Positions 36,319 through 45,371 of a stretch of DNA of 64,000 bases are shown here, piece after piece (the first letter of the stretch is position 1; each line of letters begins with the position of its first letter). The position numbers were made by a program, and so were the translations under genes. Source of the stretch: CALABS01 sp050260775 (GTDB lineage Bacteria > Pseudomonadota > Alphaproteobacteria > Rhodospirillales > Magnetospirillaceae). The notes below the pieces were generated by a model. The model was not told the DNA's origin, did not search any database, and worked only from the letters and a program-made list of their open reading frames with translations. Location of the stretch: the NCBI GenBank assembly GCA_050260775.1, contig JBLNCP010000032.1, positions 38,639 to 102,638 of the forward strand. Direction: 5' to 3'.

Positions 36319-37707
36319 TCAGAACGCTCCCCGGCTCGCCAATTGGTCGAGGGCCGCCATCACCCCCTTGGAGGCGACGGCCACCTGCTCGACGCACGCG
36401 ATGGCCCCGTCCAGGTCGCCCCGCTGGTAGCGGCGGGCCGCCTCGATCCCGTGCTGGTGGACCAGCCGATGGGGCTCCTCCAGCTGCTTGAAGGCGGGAT
36501 GGGCGCGGATGGACGGATCGCTCACCGCCGCACACCACTTGCCCAGCCGGCATTGGGTATGGTCCGACAATTCGGAGGGGTCGAGGCTTTCGCGCCCCAC
36601 CAGCATGTCGGCCAACCGCTTGCGCCAGATCATGTGGTCCGACTTGGCCACGTGGATGGTCAGATCCTTGATCTCGAGCTTGGCCATCTCGCCCAGGGTG
36701 CGGGAGATGACGGCGGCCGAGCGGTCCATCACCTCGACGACGCCGGTAATGGCGACCACGTTGCGGCCGGCCATCTCGGCGATGGCGGTGATGCCGGCCG
36801 ACACCTCGCTCGAGGCGTCGGTCTGCTGGGTGAGGATGGCGGCGATGTCCTGCATCTTGGCGGTCACCCCCGCCACCTGCTCGGCCACCCGGCGCATGCT
36901 GTCGCCGGTGGCCAGGATCACCTCCTGCCCCTGCTCGACGGCGCGCGCGCCCTGCTGCATGGAATCGACGATGGTCGCCATTTCCTGCCGCAGCAGCGCG
37001 ATGCGGGTGCGGATGTCCTCGGTGGCCCGCGCCGTCTGGTTGGCGAGGTGCTTGACCTCGCCGGCCACCACGGCGAAGCCTTTGCCGGCCTCCCCGGCCC
37101 TCGCCGCCTCGATGGTGGCGTTCAGCGCCAGAAGATTGGTCTGGCGCGCGATCGCCTCGATCTGGTTGACGATGTCGCCAATCTGCACCGAGGCCTGGGC
37201 CAGGGCGTCGACCTTGGCGGCGGCGGCGTCCACCGCCTGGGCGATCTCGCGCATGGTTTCGACCGCTTGGTCGGCGGCGGTCTGGCCCTCGCTCGCCGCC
37301 GTCTGGGCGGCGCAGGCGTCTTCTGCCGCCGATTCCGAGTTGCGCGCGATCTCGCCGACGCTGGCCACCAGTTCCTCGGCGGCGGCGGCGATGGTCTGGC
37401 TGCGGCGGTCCACCTCGGTGATGTCGCGCATCATGCCGGCGGTGTCGGTGACCGCCTCGTTGATGTTGACCGACATCTCGACGTTGCGCTTGAGCTCGGC
37501 CAGCGCCCGCTCTTCCAGCTTGCGCGCCATCTCCTTGATCTTGGCCGAAATGGCGCATTGCCCCTCGGGCACCGCCGAATAGCGGCCGGCCAGCACCAGG
37601 TCGAGCATGTGCTCGATGGCGGCAACATCCGGTCCGCCGAGGTCATCGCCCCCGCAGACATCCGTGGCGGCCGCCGGAACGACGGCCAGTCCTGAAAAGA
37701 TCCCCAT
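36319..37707 (-). CDS. Soluble methyl-accepting chemotaxis protein with CZB domain (first of tandem pair)
   Basis: A 462-residue cytoplasmic chemoreceptor with no transmembrane helix. The signalling hairpin tip NLLALNATIEAARAGE is near-canonical. A C-terminal chemoreceptor zinc-binding (CZB) domain (about 330-445) shows the His/Cys set in H-M-I-W-R-K-R-L, H-T-Q-C-R-L-G-K-W and RLVHQHG. CZB domains sense zinc or oxidants such as HOCl. GGAGGG before ATG 37707 sets the start. It is followed upstream by a paralogue on the same strand. Confidence 0.88.
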   Translation of the reverse strand: MGIFSGLAVVPAAATDVCGGDDLGGPDVAAIEHMLDLVLAGRYSAVPEGQCAISAKIKEMARKLEERALAELKRNVEMSVNINEAVTDTAGMMRDITEVDRRSQTIAAAAEELVASVGEIARNSESAAEDACAAQTAASEGQTAADQAVETMREIAQAVDAAAAKVDALAQASVQIGDIVNQIEAIARQTNLLALNATIEAARAGEAGKGFAVVAGEVKHLANQTARATEDIRTRIALLRQEMATIVDSMQQGARAVEQGQEVILATGDSMRRVAEQVAGVTAKMQDIAAILTQQTDASSEVSAGITAIAEMAGRNVVAITGVVEVMDRSAAVISRTLGEMAKLEIKDLTIHVAKSDHMIWRKRLADMLVGRESLDPSELSDHTQCRLGKWCAAVSDPSIRAHPAFKQLEEPHRLVHQHGIEAARRYQRGDLDGAIACVEQVAVASKGVMAALDQLASRGAF

Positions 37708-37794
37708 GCCACCCCCTCCCCCAGGCTGCAGCATCGCCAACCAATGCTCTTTTTAGTTTATTACACACATCTTGAGGCGTTTGCGCACAATAAG

Positions 37795-39141
37795 TCAACC
37801 ATTGGTGGACCCATGGCGCGCCAGCAGCTCGTCGACCAGGGCCAGCATTTCCCTCGATGCCTCCTCGACGCCGTTGAGGGCATCGAGCGCCCCTCCCAGC
37901 TCCCCGCGGCCATGACACTCCACCACCTGGCAGCCGACCGCATGGACGCGGGCGTGGACGGCCTCGATCCGGGCGAAGGCGGGATGGTTGCGCAAAGCGG
38001 GATCGGTGACGCCGTAATACCAGCGCCCGAAGCGGCAGGCCCGCACGTCATGCAGTTCGTCCTCCCTCAGCCCGAGCCGGTCGACGAGGATGTCGGCCAG
38101 CCGCGCCTGCCAGATGGAGTGATCCGACTTGGCAAGGTACAGGTCGAGGTCCGCCACCTCGATGGACGAGAAGCCGGCCAGCGAGCGGGCGACCGTCTTG
38201 GCGGCACCGTGCAGGACCTCGATCGCGTCGGTGATGGCGGCGACGTCATGGGCGGCCATGCCGGCCACCACGGTGATGCTGTCGGAAATCTCGATGGCGG
38301 CGGACCCCTGCTGGGTCAGGATGCCGGACAACTCGGTCATCCGGCCGACCACGTTGTCGAGGCGCGCGATCACCTCGTGAATGTCGGTGGCGCTTTGGGC
38401 GATGACCGTCTGGCCGGCGGCAACGCCGTGGGCGCCGGCGCGCATGGCGTCGCCGATGCCGTTCAACTCGTCGCGCAGGGTGCGGATCCGCCGCCGGATG
38501 TCCCGTCCCGCCTTGCCGGAGCGTTCCGCCAGCGCCGAGACCTCGTCGGCGACCACGGTGAAGCCCCGGCTGTAGCCGCCGGCGCGCGCCGCCTCGACCG
38601 AGGCGTTGAGCGACAGGACGTCGATCCGCTTGGAGATGCCGTGGATGGCGCGCACCACGGCGGCAATGCGCGCCGAGGCCTCGGACAGGCCATCCAAGGT
38701 CGCGACGGTGGCCGTGATGGCGTCGGCGATGGATTGCAAGGTGGCGGCGGCCCGGCCGCCGGCCCGGCGCCCCTCCTCGGACAGGGCCAGCGCGTTCCGC
38801 GCGTCGCCGGTGGCCGCGGCGGCGGCGGCGGCGATGTGCTTGACCGAGCCGACCAGCGTGTTGGCGCCGCTCGACACGCTGTGGGAGCGGCGGTCCACCT
38901 CGGCGATCTCGGCCATCATCTCGGCGGCCTCGATCACGGCGCTGTTGATCTGGCCGGAAACGTCGACGGTGTCGGAGAGGGCGCGGCGGGACTCGCCGCC
39001 CAGATGGTCGGCGATGGCCCTCAGCTTGCGCGTCACCGAGCAACCGCCATCAGGAACCGAAAGATAACGGCCTTCGATGATGCACTGAATGGTCTCGACC
39101 ACCCGGGCCGACCAGACTTCGTCGCGCGCTGCCTCGCCCAT
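37795..39141 (-). CDS. Soluble methyl-accepting chemotaxis protein with CZB domain (second, diverged)
   Basis: A 448-residue paralogue of the neighbouring receptor, again without membrane helices. The tip reads DVLSLNASVEAARAGG, differing from the canonical QTNLLALNAAIEAARAGE at several CheW/CheA-facing positions, though the central E and R remain. The CZB domain is kept (HSIWQARLADI, R-A-C-R-F-G-R-W-Y, H-A-R-V-H-A-V-G). AAGGGG precedes ATG 39141. It lies 87 bases upstream of its paralogue, so the pair is probably an old tandem duplication. Confidence 0.86.
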   Translation of the reverse strand: MGEAARDEVWSARVVETIQCIIEGRYLSVPDGGCSVTRKLRAIADHLGGESRRALSDTVDVSGQINSAVIEAAEMMAEIAEVDRRSHSVSSGANTLVGSVKHIAAAAAAATGDARNALALSEEGRRAGGRAAATLQSIADAITATVATLDGLSEASARIAAVVRAIHGISKRIDVLSLNASVEAARAGGYSRGFTVVADEVSALAERSGKAGRDIRRRIRTLRDELNGIGDAMRAGAHGVAAGQTVIAQSATDIHEVIARLDNVVGRMTELSGILTQQGSAAIEISDSITVVAGMAAHDVAAITDAIEVLHGAAKTVARSLAGFSSIEVADLDLYLAKSDHSIWQARLADILVDRLGLREDELHDVRACRFGRWYYGVTDPALRNHPAFARIEAVHARVHAVGCQVVECHGRGELGGALDALNGVEEASREMLALVDELLARHGSTNG

Positions 39142-39245
39142 CCAATACCCCTTCCCTTGGCAGGGATTATGGGGGCCGGGCCGGGGTGCGCGCAATATTT
39201 GTATTTGAAGTAAATGCCGGAAAAAAACCCACCGGGGCGAAGCAC

Positions 39246-39343
39246 GCTGTCATCCCGACGACCAGCGGGAGGAGGGATCTCGTACGGGACCGCCGTGCGG
39301 GCGGAAAGGTACGGGATCCCTCGCTACCATTCGGGATGACAGC
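39246..39343. repeat. Palindromic intergenic repeat, copy 2
   Basis: Clean ends GCTGTCATCCCGA and TCGGGATGACAGC are perfect inverted complements. Inner GAGGGATCTCGTAC and GTACGGGATCCCTC pair as a second arm, around a central hairpin rich in CCGCC/GGCGG. It lies between the serA stop and the start of the second CZB receptor gene. Confidence 0.8.
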
Positions 39344-39367
39344 GAGCCAAGCGAACCGGGCGCGTGA

Positions 39368-40945
39368 TCAGAAGCGCAGCGCCTTGGCCTGGACGACCTG
39401 CGGCAGCTTGCGCACCTGCTCGATGATCTGGTCGGTCAGCGGCTGATCCACCTGGGTGAGCAGGATGGCGTCGCCGCCGGCCTCGGCGCGGCCGAGATGG
39501 AAGGTGGCGATGTTGACGCCGTGCTGGCCGAGAAGGCTGCCCAGCGCGCCGATGAAGCCCGGCTTGTCCTGGTTGGTGACATAGAGCATGTGCTCGCCGA
39601 GCTCCGCCTCGATCGGAATGCCCTTGATCTCGACCACGCGGGGCTTGTCGCCGCCGAACAGGGTGCCGGCGACCGAGCGCTCGCGCACCTCGGTGGTCAC
39701 CGAGACGCGGATCAGGGTGTGGTAGTCGCCCTCGCGCTCGTTCCTGACCTCGGACAGCTGGATGTTGCGTTCCTTGGCCAGCACCGGCGCGTTGACCATG
39801 TTCACCGCCTCGTTCATGGGCTTGAGCAGCCCTTCGAGGATGATCGCGGTCAGCGGCTTGGTGTTGAGCGTGGCCACATGGCCGACGTACTCGATCTGCA
39901 CCGACTTGATGGCGTGCTCGGTCAGCTGCCCGGCGAAGCCGCCCAGCTGGCCGGCCAGCTTCATGTAGGGGCGCAGCTTGGGCGCGTCCTCGGCCGACAC
40001 GCTCGGCATGTTGAGGGCGTTGGTCACCGCCCCGCTCAGCAGGTAGTCGGCCATCTGCTCCGCCACCTGCAGCGCCACGTTCTCCTGCGCCTCGGTGGTC
40101 GACGCGCCGAGGTGCGGCGTGCAGACCACCTTCTCGTTGTGGAACAGGATGTTGTCCTTGGCCGGCTCGACGGTGAACACGTCGAGGCCGGCGCCGGCGA
40201 CCTGGCCGGAATCAAGGGCCGCCTTGAGGTCCTCCTCGACCACCAGGCCGCCGCGGGCGCAGTTGATGATGCGCACGCCCTTCTTCATCTTGGCCATGGC
40301 CTTGGCGTCGATGACGTTGCGGGTCGCCTCGGTGAGCGGCGTATGCAGGGTGATGAAGTCGGCCCGCGCGAACAGGGTGTCGAGGTCGACCTTCTCGATG
40401 CCCAGGTCCTTGGCGCGCTCCGCCGACAGGAAGGGATCGGAGGCCACCACCTTCATCTTCAGGCCGAGCGCCCGGTCGGCGACGATGGCGCCGATGTTGC
40501 CGCAGCCGATGATGCCGAGCGTCTTGCCGGTGACCTCGATGCCCATGAACTTGGACTTTTCCCACTTGCCGGCATGGGTCGAGGCGTTGGCCTGGGGAAG
40601 GTCGCGCGCCAGGGCGAAGATCATGGCGATGGCGTGCTCGGCGGTGGTCACCGAATTGCCGAACGGCGTGTTCATCACCACGATGCCGCGCTGGGTGGCG
40701 GCGGGAACGTCGACGTTGTCGACGCCGATGCCGGCGCGGCCGACCACCTTGAGGCGGGTCGCTGCCGCCAGAACGTCGGCGGTCACCTTGGTGTTGGAGC
40801 GGATGGCGAGGCCGTCGTAGTCGCCGACGACCGCCTTGAGCTCGTCGGGCGAGAGGCCGACCTTGATGTCGACCTCGATGCCGCGGTCCTTGAAGATCTG
40901 GACGGCGGCCGGGCTCAATTTGTCGCTGATCAGAACCTTGGGCAT
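39368..40945 (-). CDS. serA: D-3-phosphoglycerate dehydrogenase
   Basis: First step of serine synthesis: NAD-dependent oxidation of 3-phosphoglycerate. The 525-residue long form has the catalytic/NAD domain (about 1-310, with GIIGCGNIG and the CTPHLGAST histidine), an ASB substrate-binding domain, and a C-terminal ACT domain (about 450-525) for serine feedback. GGGGGAAAG precedes ATG 40945. It is downstream of serC, with a 64-base spacer that contains a perfect inverted repeat. Confidence 0.95.
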   Translation of the reverse strand: MPKVLISDKLSPAAVQIFKDRGIEVDIKVGLSPDELKAVVGDYDGLAIRSNTKVTADVLAAATRLKVVGRAGIGVDNVDVPAATQRGIVVMNTPFGNSVTTAEHAIAMIFALARDLPQANASTHAGKWEKSKFMGIEVTGKTLGIIGCGNIGAIVADRALGLKMKVVASDPFLSAERAKDLGIEKVDLDTLFARADFITLHTPLTEATRNVIDAKAMAKMKKGVRIINCARGGLVVEEDLKAALDSGQVAGAGLDVFTVEPAKDNILFHNEKVVCTPHLGASTTEAQENVALQVAEQMADYLLSGAVTNALNMPSVSAEDAPKLRPYMKLAGQLGGFAGQLTEHAIKSVQIEYVGHVATLNTKPLTAIILEGLLKPMNEAVNMVNAPVLAKERNIQLSEVRNEREGDYHTLIRVSVTTEVRERSVAGTLFGGDKPRVVEIKGIPIEAELGEHMLYVTNQDKPGFIGALGSLLGQHGVNIATFHLGRAEAGGDAILLTQVDQPLTDQIIEQVRKLPQVVQAKALRF

Positions 40946-40967
40946 GTCTTTCCCCCGAAAGTGGTCG

Positions 40968-40994
40968 GGGCGCCGCCCGATCCGAGCGGCGCCC
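40968..40994 (-). promoter_or_regulatory. Perfect 9-base inverted repeat between serC and serA
   Basis: GGGCGCCGC (40968-40976) and GCGGCGCCC (40986-40994) flank a 9-base loop. No T run follows on the minus strand, so it is not a standard terminator. It may be a processing or attenuation structure that sets serC to serA ratio. Confidence 0.5.
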
Positions 40995-41009
40995 TCGCCG
41001 ATTGTCGTC

Positions 41010-42188
41010 TTACTGAACCTTGGGCTCGAACTCGCCCCTGACCTGGGCGAAGGCCCAATCCAGCCAGGGCGTGAGCTTTTCGATGTCCGACGCCTCCACC
41101 GTGGCGCCGCCCCACACCCTCAGGCCGGGCGGGGCGTCGCGGTAGGCGCCGATATCGAAGGCCACCCCCTCCTTGTCGAGCACCGAGACGATCTTCTTGG
41201 CGGCGGCCGCCTTGTCGTCGTCACTGAGCTTGGCGAAGAAGGGCGCCTTGATGGCGATGCAGATCGAGGTGCACGAGCGCACCTTGGGATCCTTGGCCAG
41301 GTTCTCGGCCCAGTCGGACTTGTCGAGCCAGGCCTGCACCGCCTTGAGGTTGGCTTCCGAGCGGGCGATCAGGCCCTTCAGGCCGCCGATGCTCTCGGCC
41401 CACTTGAGGGCGTCGATCTGGTCCTCGACCGCCAGCATGGACGGCGTGTTGATGGTCTCGCCCTTGAAGATGCCCTCGATCAGCTTGCCGCCCTTGGCCA
41501 GGCGGAAGATCTTGGGCAGCGGCCAGGCCGGGGTGTAGGTCTGCAGGCGCTCGACCGCGCGGGGGCTCAGCACCAGCATGCCGTGCGCGGCCTCGCCGCC
41601 CAGCACCTTCTGCCAGGACCAGGTCACCACGTCGAGCTTGGACCACGGCATGTCCATGGCGAACACCGCCGAGGTGGCGTCGCAGATGGTCAGACCCTTG
41701 CGGTCGTCCTTGATCCAGTCGCCGTTGGGAAGGCGCACGCCGGCGGTGGTGCCGTTCCAAGTGAACACCACGTCGCGGTCGAAATCGACCTGGGTGAGGT
41801 CGGGCAGTTCGCCGTACCCGGCCTTGAACACGCGGGTGTCGGCCAGCTTGAGCTGCTTGGTGACGTCGGTCACCCACTCCTGGCCGAAGCTTTCCCACGC
41901 CACCATGTCGACGGGGCGTTCGCCCAAGAGCGACCACAGGGCCATCTCGACGGCGCCGGTGTCGGACGCCGGCACGATGCCGATGCGGTAGTCGGCCGGA
42001 ATGCCGAGAACGGCGCGCGACCGCTCGATCACCTCTTCCAGCTTGGCCTTGCCCAGCTTGGCGCGGTGGGAACGTCCCAGGGCGGCATCCTTCAGCGCCT
42101 CCAGCGACCAGCCGGGGCGTTTGGCACAGGGACCGGAAGAGAAATTGGGATTGGCGGGCCGAACGGCCGGCTTAGCGGAAACAGTCAT
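41010..42188 (-). CDS. serC: Phosphoserine aminotransferase
   Basis: Transaminates 3-phosphohydroxypyruvate to phosphoserine with glutamate. The 392-residue PLP enzyme belongs to the alphaproteobacterial SerC branch, with N-F-S-S-G-P-C-A-K-R near the start and the PLP lysine in SWQKVLGGEAAHGML. GAGGG precedes ATG 42188; the open frame to 42275 covers the leader. The gene heads the serC-serA operon, behind its own promoter and a candidate leader RNA. Confidence 0.94.
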   Translation of the reverse strand: MTVSAKPAVRPANPNFSSGPCAKRPGWSLEALKDAALGRSHRAKLGKAKLEEVIERSRAVLGIPADYRIGIVPASDTGAVEMALWSLLGERPVDMVAWESFGQEWVTDVTKQLKLADTRVFKAGYGELPDLTQVDFDRDVVFTWNGTTAGVRLPNGDWIKDDRKGLTICDATSAVFAMDMPWSKLDVVTWSWQKVLGGEAAHGMLVLSPRAVERLQTYTPAWPLPKIFRLAKGGKLIEGIFKGETINTPSMLAVEDQIDALKWAESIGGLKGLIARSEANLKAVQAWLDKSDWAENLAKDPKVRSCTSICIAIKAPFFAKLSDDDKAAAAKKIVSVLDKEGVAFDIGAYRDAPPGLRVWGGATVEASDIEKLTPWLDWAFAQVRGEFEPKVQ

Positions 42189-42190
42189 AC

Positions 42191-42244
42191 TGGTAACCCT
42201 CCCTCGCAGAAGGGACGCGGCCCGTTGGGGGGCCGTGGCCCGCG
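42191..42244 (-). ncRNA. Candidate serC leader RNA motif
   Basis: The 50-odd-base minus-strand leader before serC can fold a first hairpin closed by CGCGG/CCGCG and a second with stem CCCT/AGGG that runs into the GAGGG ribosome site. A conserved two-hairpin serC RNA motif upstream of serC operons is known in alphaproteobacteria. The position and form fit, but I have not matched it to the covariance model. Confidence 0.4.
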
Positions 42245-42247
42245 GGG

Positions 42248-42275
42248 AGTGTAGCAGGAGGGTGAACCCCCGCAA
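42248..42275 (-). promoter_or_regulatory. Putative sigma-70 promoter of serC-serA
   Basis: On the minus strand, TTGCGG (42275-42270), 16 bases, then TACACT (42253-42248). Transcription would start near 42241, exactly at the 5' side of the candidate leader RNA. Confidence 0.5.
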
Positions 42276-42316
42276 GCGCTGTCTTTCGGAAGCGCCCTAT
42301 TAAGTGGATTTTCTCG

Positions 42317-44176
42317 TCACAGCCCCCAGTAGACCTTCGCGGTCATGGTGAAGACCGCCCACAGCAGGATGCTGAGCGGCAGGCCGGCCTTGAGGTAGTC
42401 GGCGAAGCGGTAATGGCCGGGCCCCATCACCAGCAGGTTGGTCTGGTAACCGATCGGGGTGGCGAACGAGCAATTGGACGCCAGGATGGTGGCGATGGCG
42501 AAGACCTGCGGATCGACCCCCAGCGACCGCGCCAGGCCGACGCCGATGGGGGTGAACAGGACGGCGCAGGCGTTGTTGGACAGCACGTTGGTGACGCAGG
42601 AGATCAAGGCGAAGAACACCGACACCGCCGCCAGCGGCCCGACCTCGCCCATGACGGAGAGGATGCCCTTGGCCAGGAAGTCGGCGGCCCCGGTCGCCTC
42701 CATCGCCTCGCCCAGCGCCAGGGCGGCGCCCACCAGCAGCACCACCTTGTGATCGATGGCGCGGATGGCCTGGCGCGGGGTCAGCGCGCCGAGCGCCACC
42801 AGCAGGGTCGCCGCCGCCAGGGCGGCGATGACGATCGGCAGGACGCCGAAGGCCGAGAGACCGAGCATGACCAGGAACACCATGATCGCCGTGGTGGCAT
42901 GATGGACCTTGGGGATGGGCCCGGCGCTCCCCGACACCACCACCAGGTCGCGTTCGCCCCGCAGGCGGTCGAGGTCCTCCCACCGGCCGGACAGCAGCAG
43001 CACGTCGCCGGCCTGCAGCCGGATATCGGTCATGGGCCCGCGCATCATGCGGGCGCGCCGCTCGATGCCGATGAGCTCAAGGCTGTAGGCGCGCTGGAGC
43101 GCCAACTGGTCGAGGGTCAATCCGGCGTAGCGGGAGGTGGGCGGCACCATCACCTCCGCCAGCACCCGCTCGCTGGCCGACGGATCGCGCTCGCGCGGCT
43201 GGCGCGGGCGCGGCTCTTCGCCGTCGCCCTCCTCGGGGACGCTCAGCAACCCGGGAAAGCGGGCCGCCGTGTCGGTCAAGGCCTTGCGCGTCCCGGCCAG
43301 GACCAGGACGTCGCCCGGCTGCAGTACCAGATCGTCGTAGGGCGGGAATTCGGGCCGGCCCTCGCGCACGATCAGATGCACGGTGATGTCGGGCAGCGAG
43401 CGGAACCGCCCGGCCTCGGCCCGCTCGCCGTCCAGAGGCGAACGGGGCGGCACCATGCATTGCGACACGAACTGCTTGCCGTGACCGTCAAGCGGTCCCC
43501 CGGCGGCCACGCCGCGCCCGGGCAGCAGCCTGGGCATGACCAGCACCATGTACAGGAAGCCGACCGCCACCATCGGCAGGGCGACCGGCGTCTGGTCGAA
43601 GAAATCAAGGCCGGGCAGACCCTGGGCGATCAGTGCCGACGACACCAGCAGATTGGTCGAGGAGCCGATCAGCGTGGTCATGCCGCCCAGGATCGCCGCG
43701 AAGGACAGCGGCATCATCACGCGGGACGGCACCAGCCCCGCCCGCATCGCCACCGCCTGGACGATGGGCAGGAACATCACCACCACCGGGGTGTCGTTGA
43801 TGAAGGCGCTGGTCACCACGATGATGCCGAGCAGGACGGCGACGGTGGCCCCCACCGGCAGGCGGATGTGGCCGACACGGTCCGCCAAGCCGTCGAGCGC
43901 CCCGGTGCGCGACAGCGCTTCGGCCACCACCAAGAGCGCCATCACGGTGATCAGCGCCGGGTTGCCAAAGCCGCCGAGCAGTACCTCCGGCGACAACAGG
44001 TTCTCGCCCTTGGGCCCCTTCACCGGCATCAGGTGGAAGGCGACCATCATCAGGACGAGCAGGCTGATGGACACCACCTCGACCGGCATCCGCTCGTTGA
44101 CGTAGAGCCCCAGCACGACGGCCAGCAGGGCCAACGTGAACCAGGTCTGCGGCGCGGCTGCGGCCAAAAATTCCAA
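42317..44176 (-). CDS. SLC13 family permease with two TrkA-C domains
   Basis: A polytopic anion transporter of about 619 residues of the SLC13/DASS-like group. The N-terminal half has membrane segments with SAFINDTPVVVMFLP and GSSTNLLVSSAL. A cytoplasmic middle holds two RCK/TrkA-C domains (LQPGDVLVLAGT and LQAGDVLLLSGR). The second membrane half has NVLSNNACAVLFTP and SCVTN. Substrates of this subgroup are dicarboxylate or sulfate; unresolved here. GGAGG is 9 bases before TTG 44176; GTG 44218 lacks a ribosome site. Confidence 0.87.
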   Translation of the reverse strand: MEFLAAAAPQTWFTLALLAVVLGLYVNERMPVEVVSISLLVLMMVAFHLMPVKGPKGENLLSPEVLLGGFGNPALITVMALLVVAEALSRTGALDGLADRVGHIRLPVGATVAVLLGIIVVTSAFINDTPVVVMFLPIVQAVAMRAGLVPSRVMMPLSFAAILGGMTTLIGSSTNLLVSSALIAQGLPGLDFFDQTPVALPMVAVGFLYMVLVMPRLLPGRGVAAGGPLDGHGKQFVSQCMVPPRSPLDGERAEAGRFRSLPDITVHLIVREGRPEFPPYDDLVLQPGDVLVLAGTRKALTDTAARFPGLLSVPEEGDGEEPRPRQPRERDPSASERVLAEVMVPPTSRYAGLTLDQLALQRAYSLELIGIERRARMMRGPMTDIRLQAGDVLLLSGRWEDLDRLRGERDLVVVSGSAGPIPKVHHATTAIMVFLVMLGLSAFGVLPIVIAALAAATLLVALGALTPRQAIRAIDHKVVLLVGAALALGEAMEATGAADFLAKGILSVMGEVGPLAAVSVFFALISCVTNVLSNNACAVLFTPIGVGLARSLGVDPQVFAIATILASNCSFATPIGYQTNLLVMGPGHYRFADYLKAGLPLSILLWAVFTMTAKVYWGL

Positions 44177-44462
44177 AATGAGCACCCTCCGATGATCGAA
44201 GAGCTCGTCCAATATCACCGGCCGGCCAGATCAACTATCCAGATTCGTGGATAGCCCTTATTGAACATACGCCGGCCGTATTATCGTCACCGATCGCTCA
44301 CGGGCTCGCGCTGTGCCCGCCGAAGTGTGGAACACCGCAGGCCCCCGTCCGGCCTTCACGCGCCGGGACCCGTCCAAGGATAAGGGCACGGGCAAGGCGC
44401 GGCCTGTGGCACCAGGGTGTCCTGGCGGGGACAATCGATGGGAGGGAGGGCTCTTCACGGGC

Positions 44463-45266
44463 CTAATTCGGGAAGGGGGCCACCGTATGGAGGTGGTTCA
44501 GGGGGCCGTGCCCGTGGCCCAGCCCGGGAGCGGTCTCGATGGCCTTGCGGACATAGGCGCGCGCCCGCGCCACCGCGTCGGCCAGGTCGAGGCGTTGGGC
44601 GAGGCCGGCGGCGATGGCCGAGGCCAGGGTGCAACCGGTCCCGTGGGTCGAGGTCGAGGCGATGCGGGGAGCCGAGAATGCCGTCACGCCCGCGGGGGTG
44701 GCCAGCAGGTCCACCACCGCGTCCCCCTCCATGTGGCCGCCCTTCAGCAGCACGGCGCGCGGGCCGAGGTCGAGGAGGTCGCGGGCGGCCGCCTCCATCG
44801 CGGCGCGGTCGGGGATGGGCCGGCCCAGCAGCACCTCCGCCTCGGGGATATTGGGGGTGACGAGGGTGGCGCGGCGCACCAGGCGGTCCACCAGGGCGCC
44901 CGCCGCGTCCGACATCAGCAGGGCGGCGCCGCCCTTGGCCACCATCACCGGGTCGACCACCAGCGGCACGTCGGGGGCAAACCGCACCAGCCCTTCCGCC
45001 ACGGCCTCGATGATGGGAACGGTGGCGAGCATGCCGGTCTTGATGCAGTCGGCACCGATATCGGTCAGCACCAGTTCCATCTGGCGCAGAACGAAGTCCG
45101 GCGGCACCTCATGGACGCCAAAGACGCCGAGCGTGTTCTGGGCGGTCAGCGCGGTGATGGCGGTGGCGCCATAGGCCCCGAGCGCGGAAACCGTCTTGAG
45201 GTCGGCCTGGATCCCGGCGCCGCCGCCGGAATCCGACCCGGCTACGATGAGCACGCGGCCTTGCAT
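44463..45266 (-). CDS. thiD: Hydroxymethylpyrimidine/phosphomethylpyrimidine kinase
   Basis: Phosphorylates HMP and HMP-phosphate in thiamin synthesis. The 267-residue ribokinase-fold protein starts with VLIVAGSDSGGGAGIQADL and has the anion-hole motif S-T-S-T-H-G-T-G-C-T-L-A-S-A-I-A near residue 210. No TPP riboswitch is visible upstream. A palindromic repeat separates it from glmM. Confidence 0.93.
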   Translation of the reverse strand: MQGRVLIVAGSDSGGGAGIQADLKTVSALGAYGATAITALTAQNTLGVFGVHEVPPDFVLRQMELVLTDIGADCIKTGMLATVPIIEAVAEGLVRFAPDVPLVVDPVMVAKGGAALLMSDAAGALVDRLVRRATLVTPNIPEAEVLLGRPIPDRAAMEAAARDLLDLGPRAVLLKGGHMEGDAVVDLLATPAGVTAFSAPRIASTSTHGTGCTLASAIAAGLAQRLDLADAVARARAYVRKAIETAPGLGHGHGPLNHLHTVAPFPN

Positions 45267-45286
45267 GGTTCCTCTTCCACCTTGGC

Positions 45287-45359
45287 TGTCATCCTGAGGA
45301 GCGAGGCGACGAAGGATCTCTTGCCGGCATGAGATCCTTCGCTGCCGCTCAGGATGACA
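45287..45359. repeat. Palindromic intergenic repeat, copy 3 (variant)
   Basis: Ends TGTCATCCTGAG and CTCAGGATGACA; inner GAAGGATCTC and GAGATCCTTC pair perfectly. It is the same architecture as the other copies, with CCTGAG in place of CCCGA. It sits between glmM and thiD. Confidence 0.8.
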
Positions 45360-45371
45360 TGTCGGACGGAA

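Noticed and set aside
45267..45371. TPP riboswitch upstream of thiD
   Set aside because: The stretch holds only a palindromic repeat; no CTGAGA or other conserved TPP core sequence is present.
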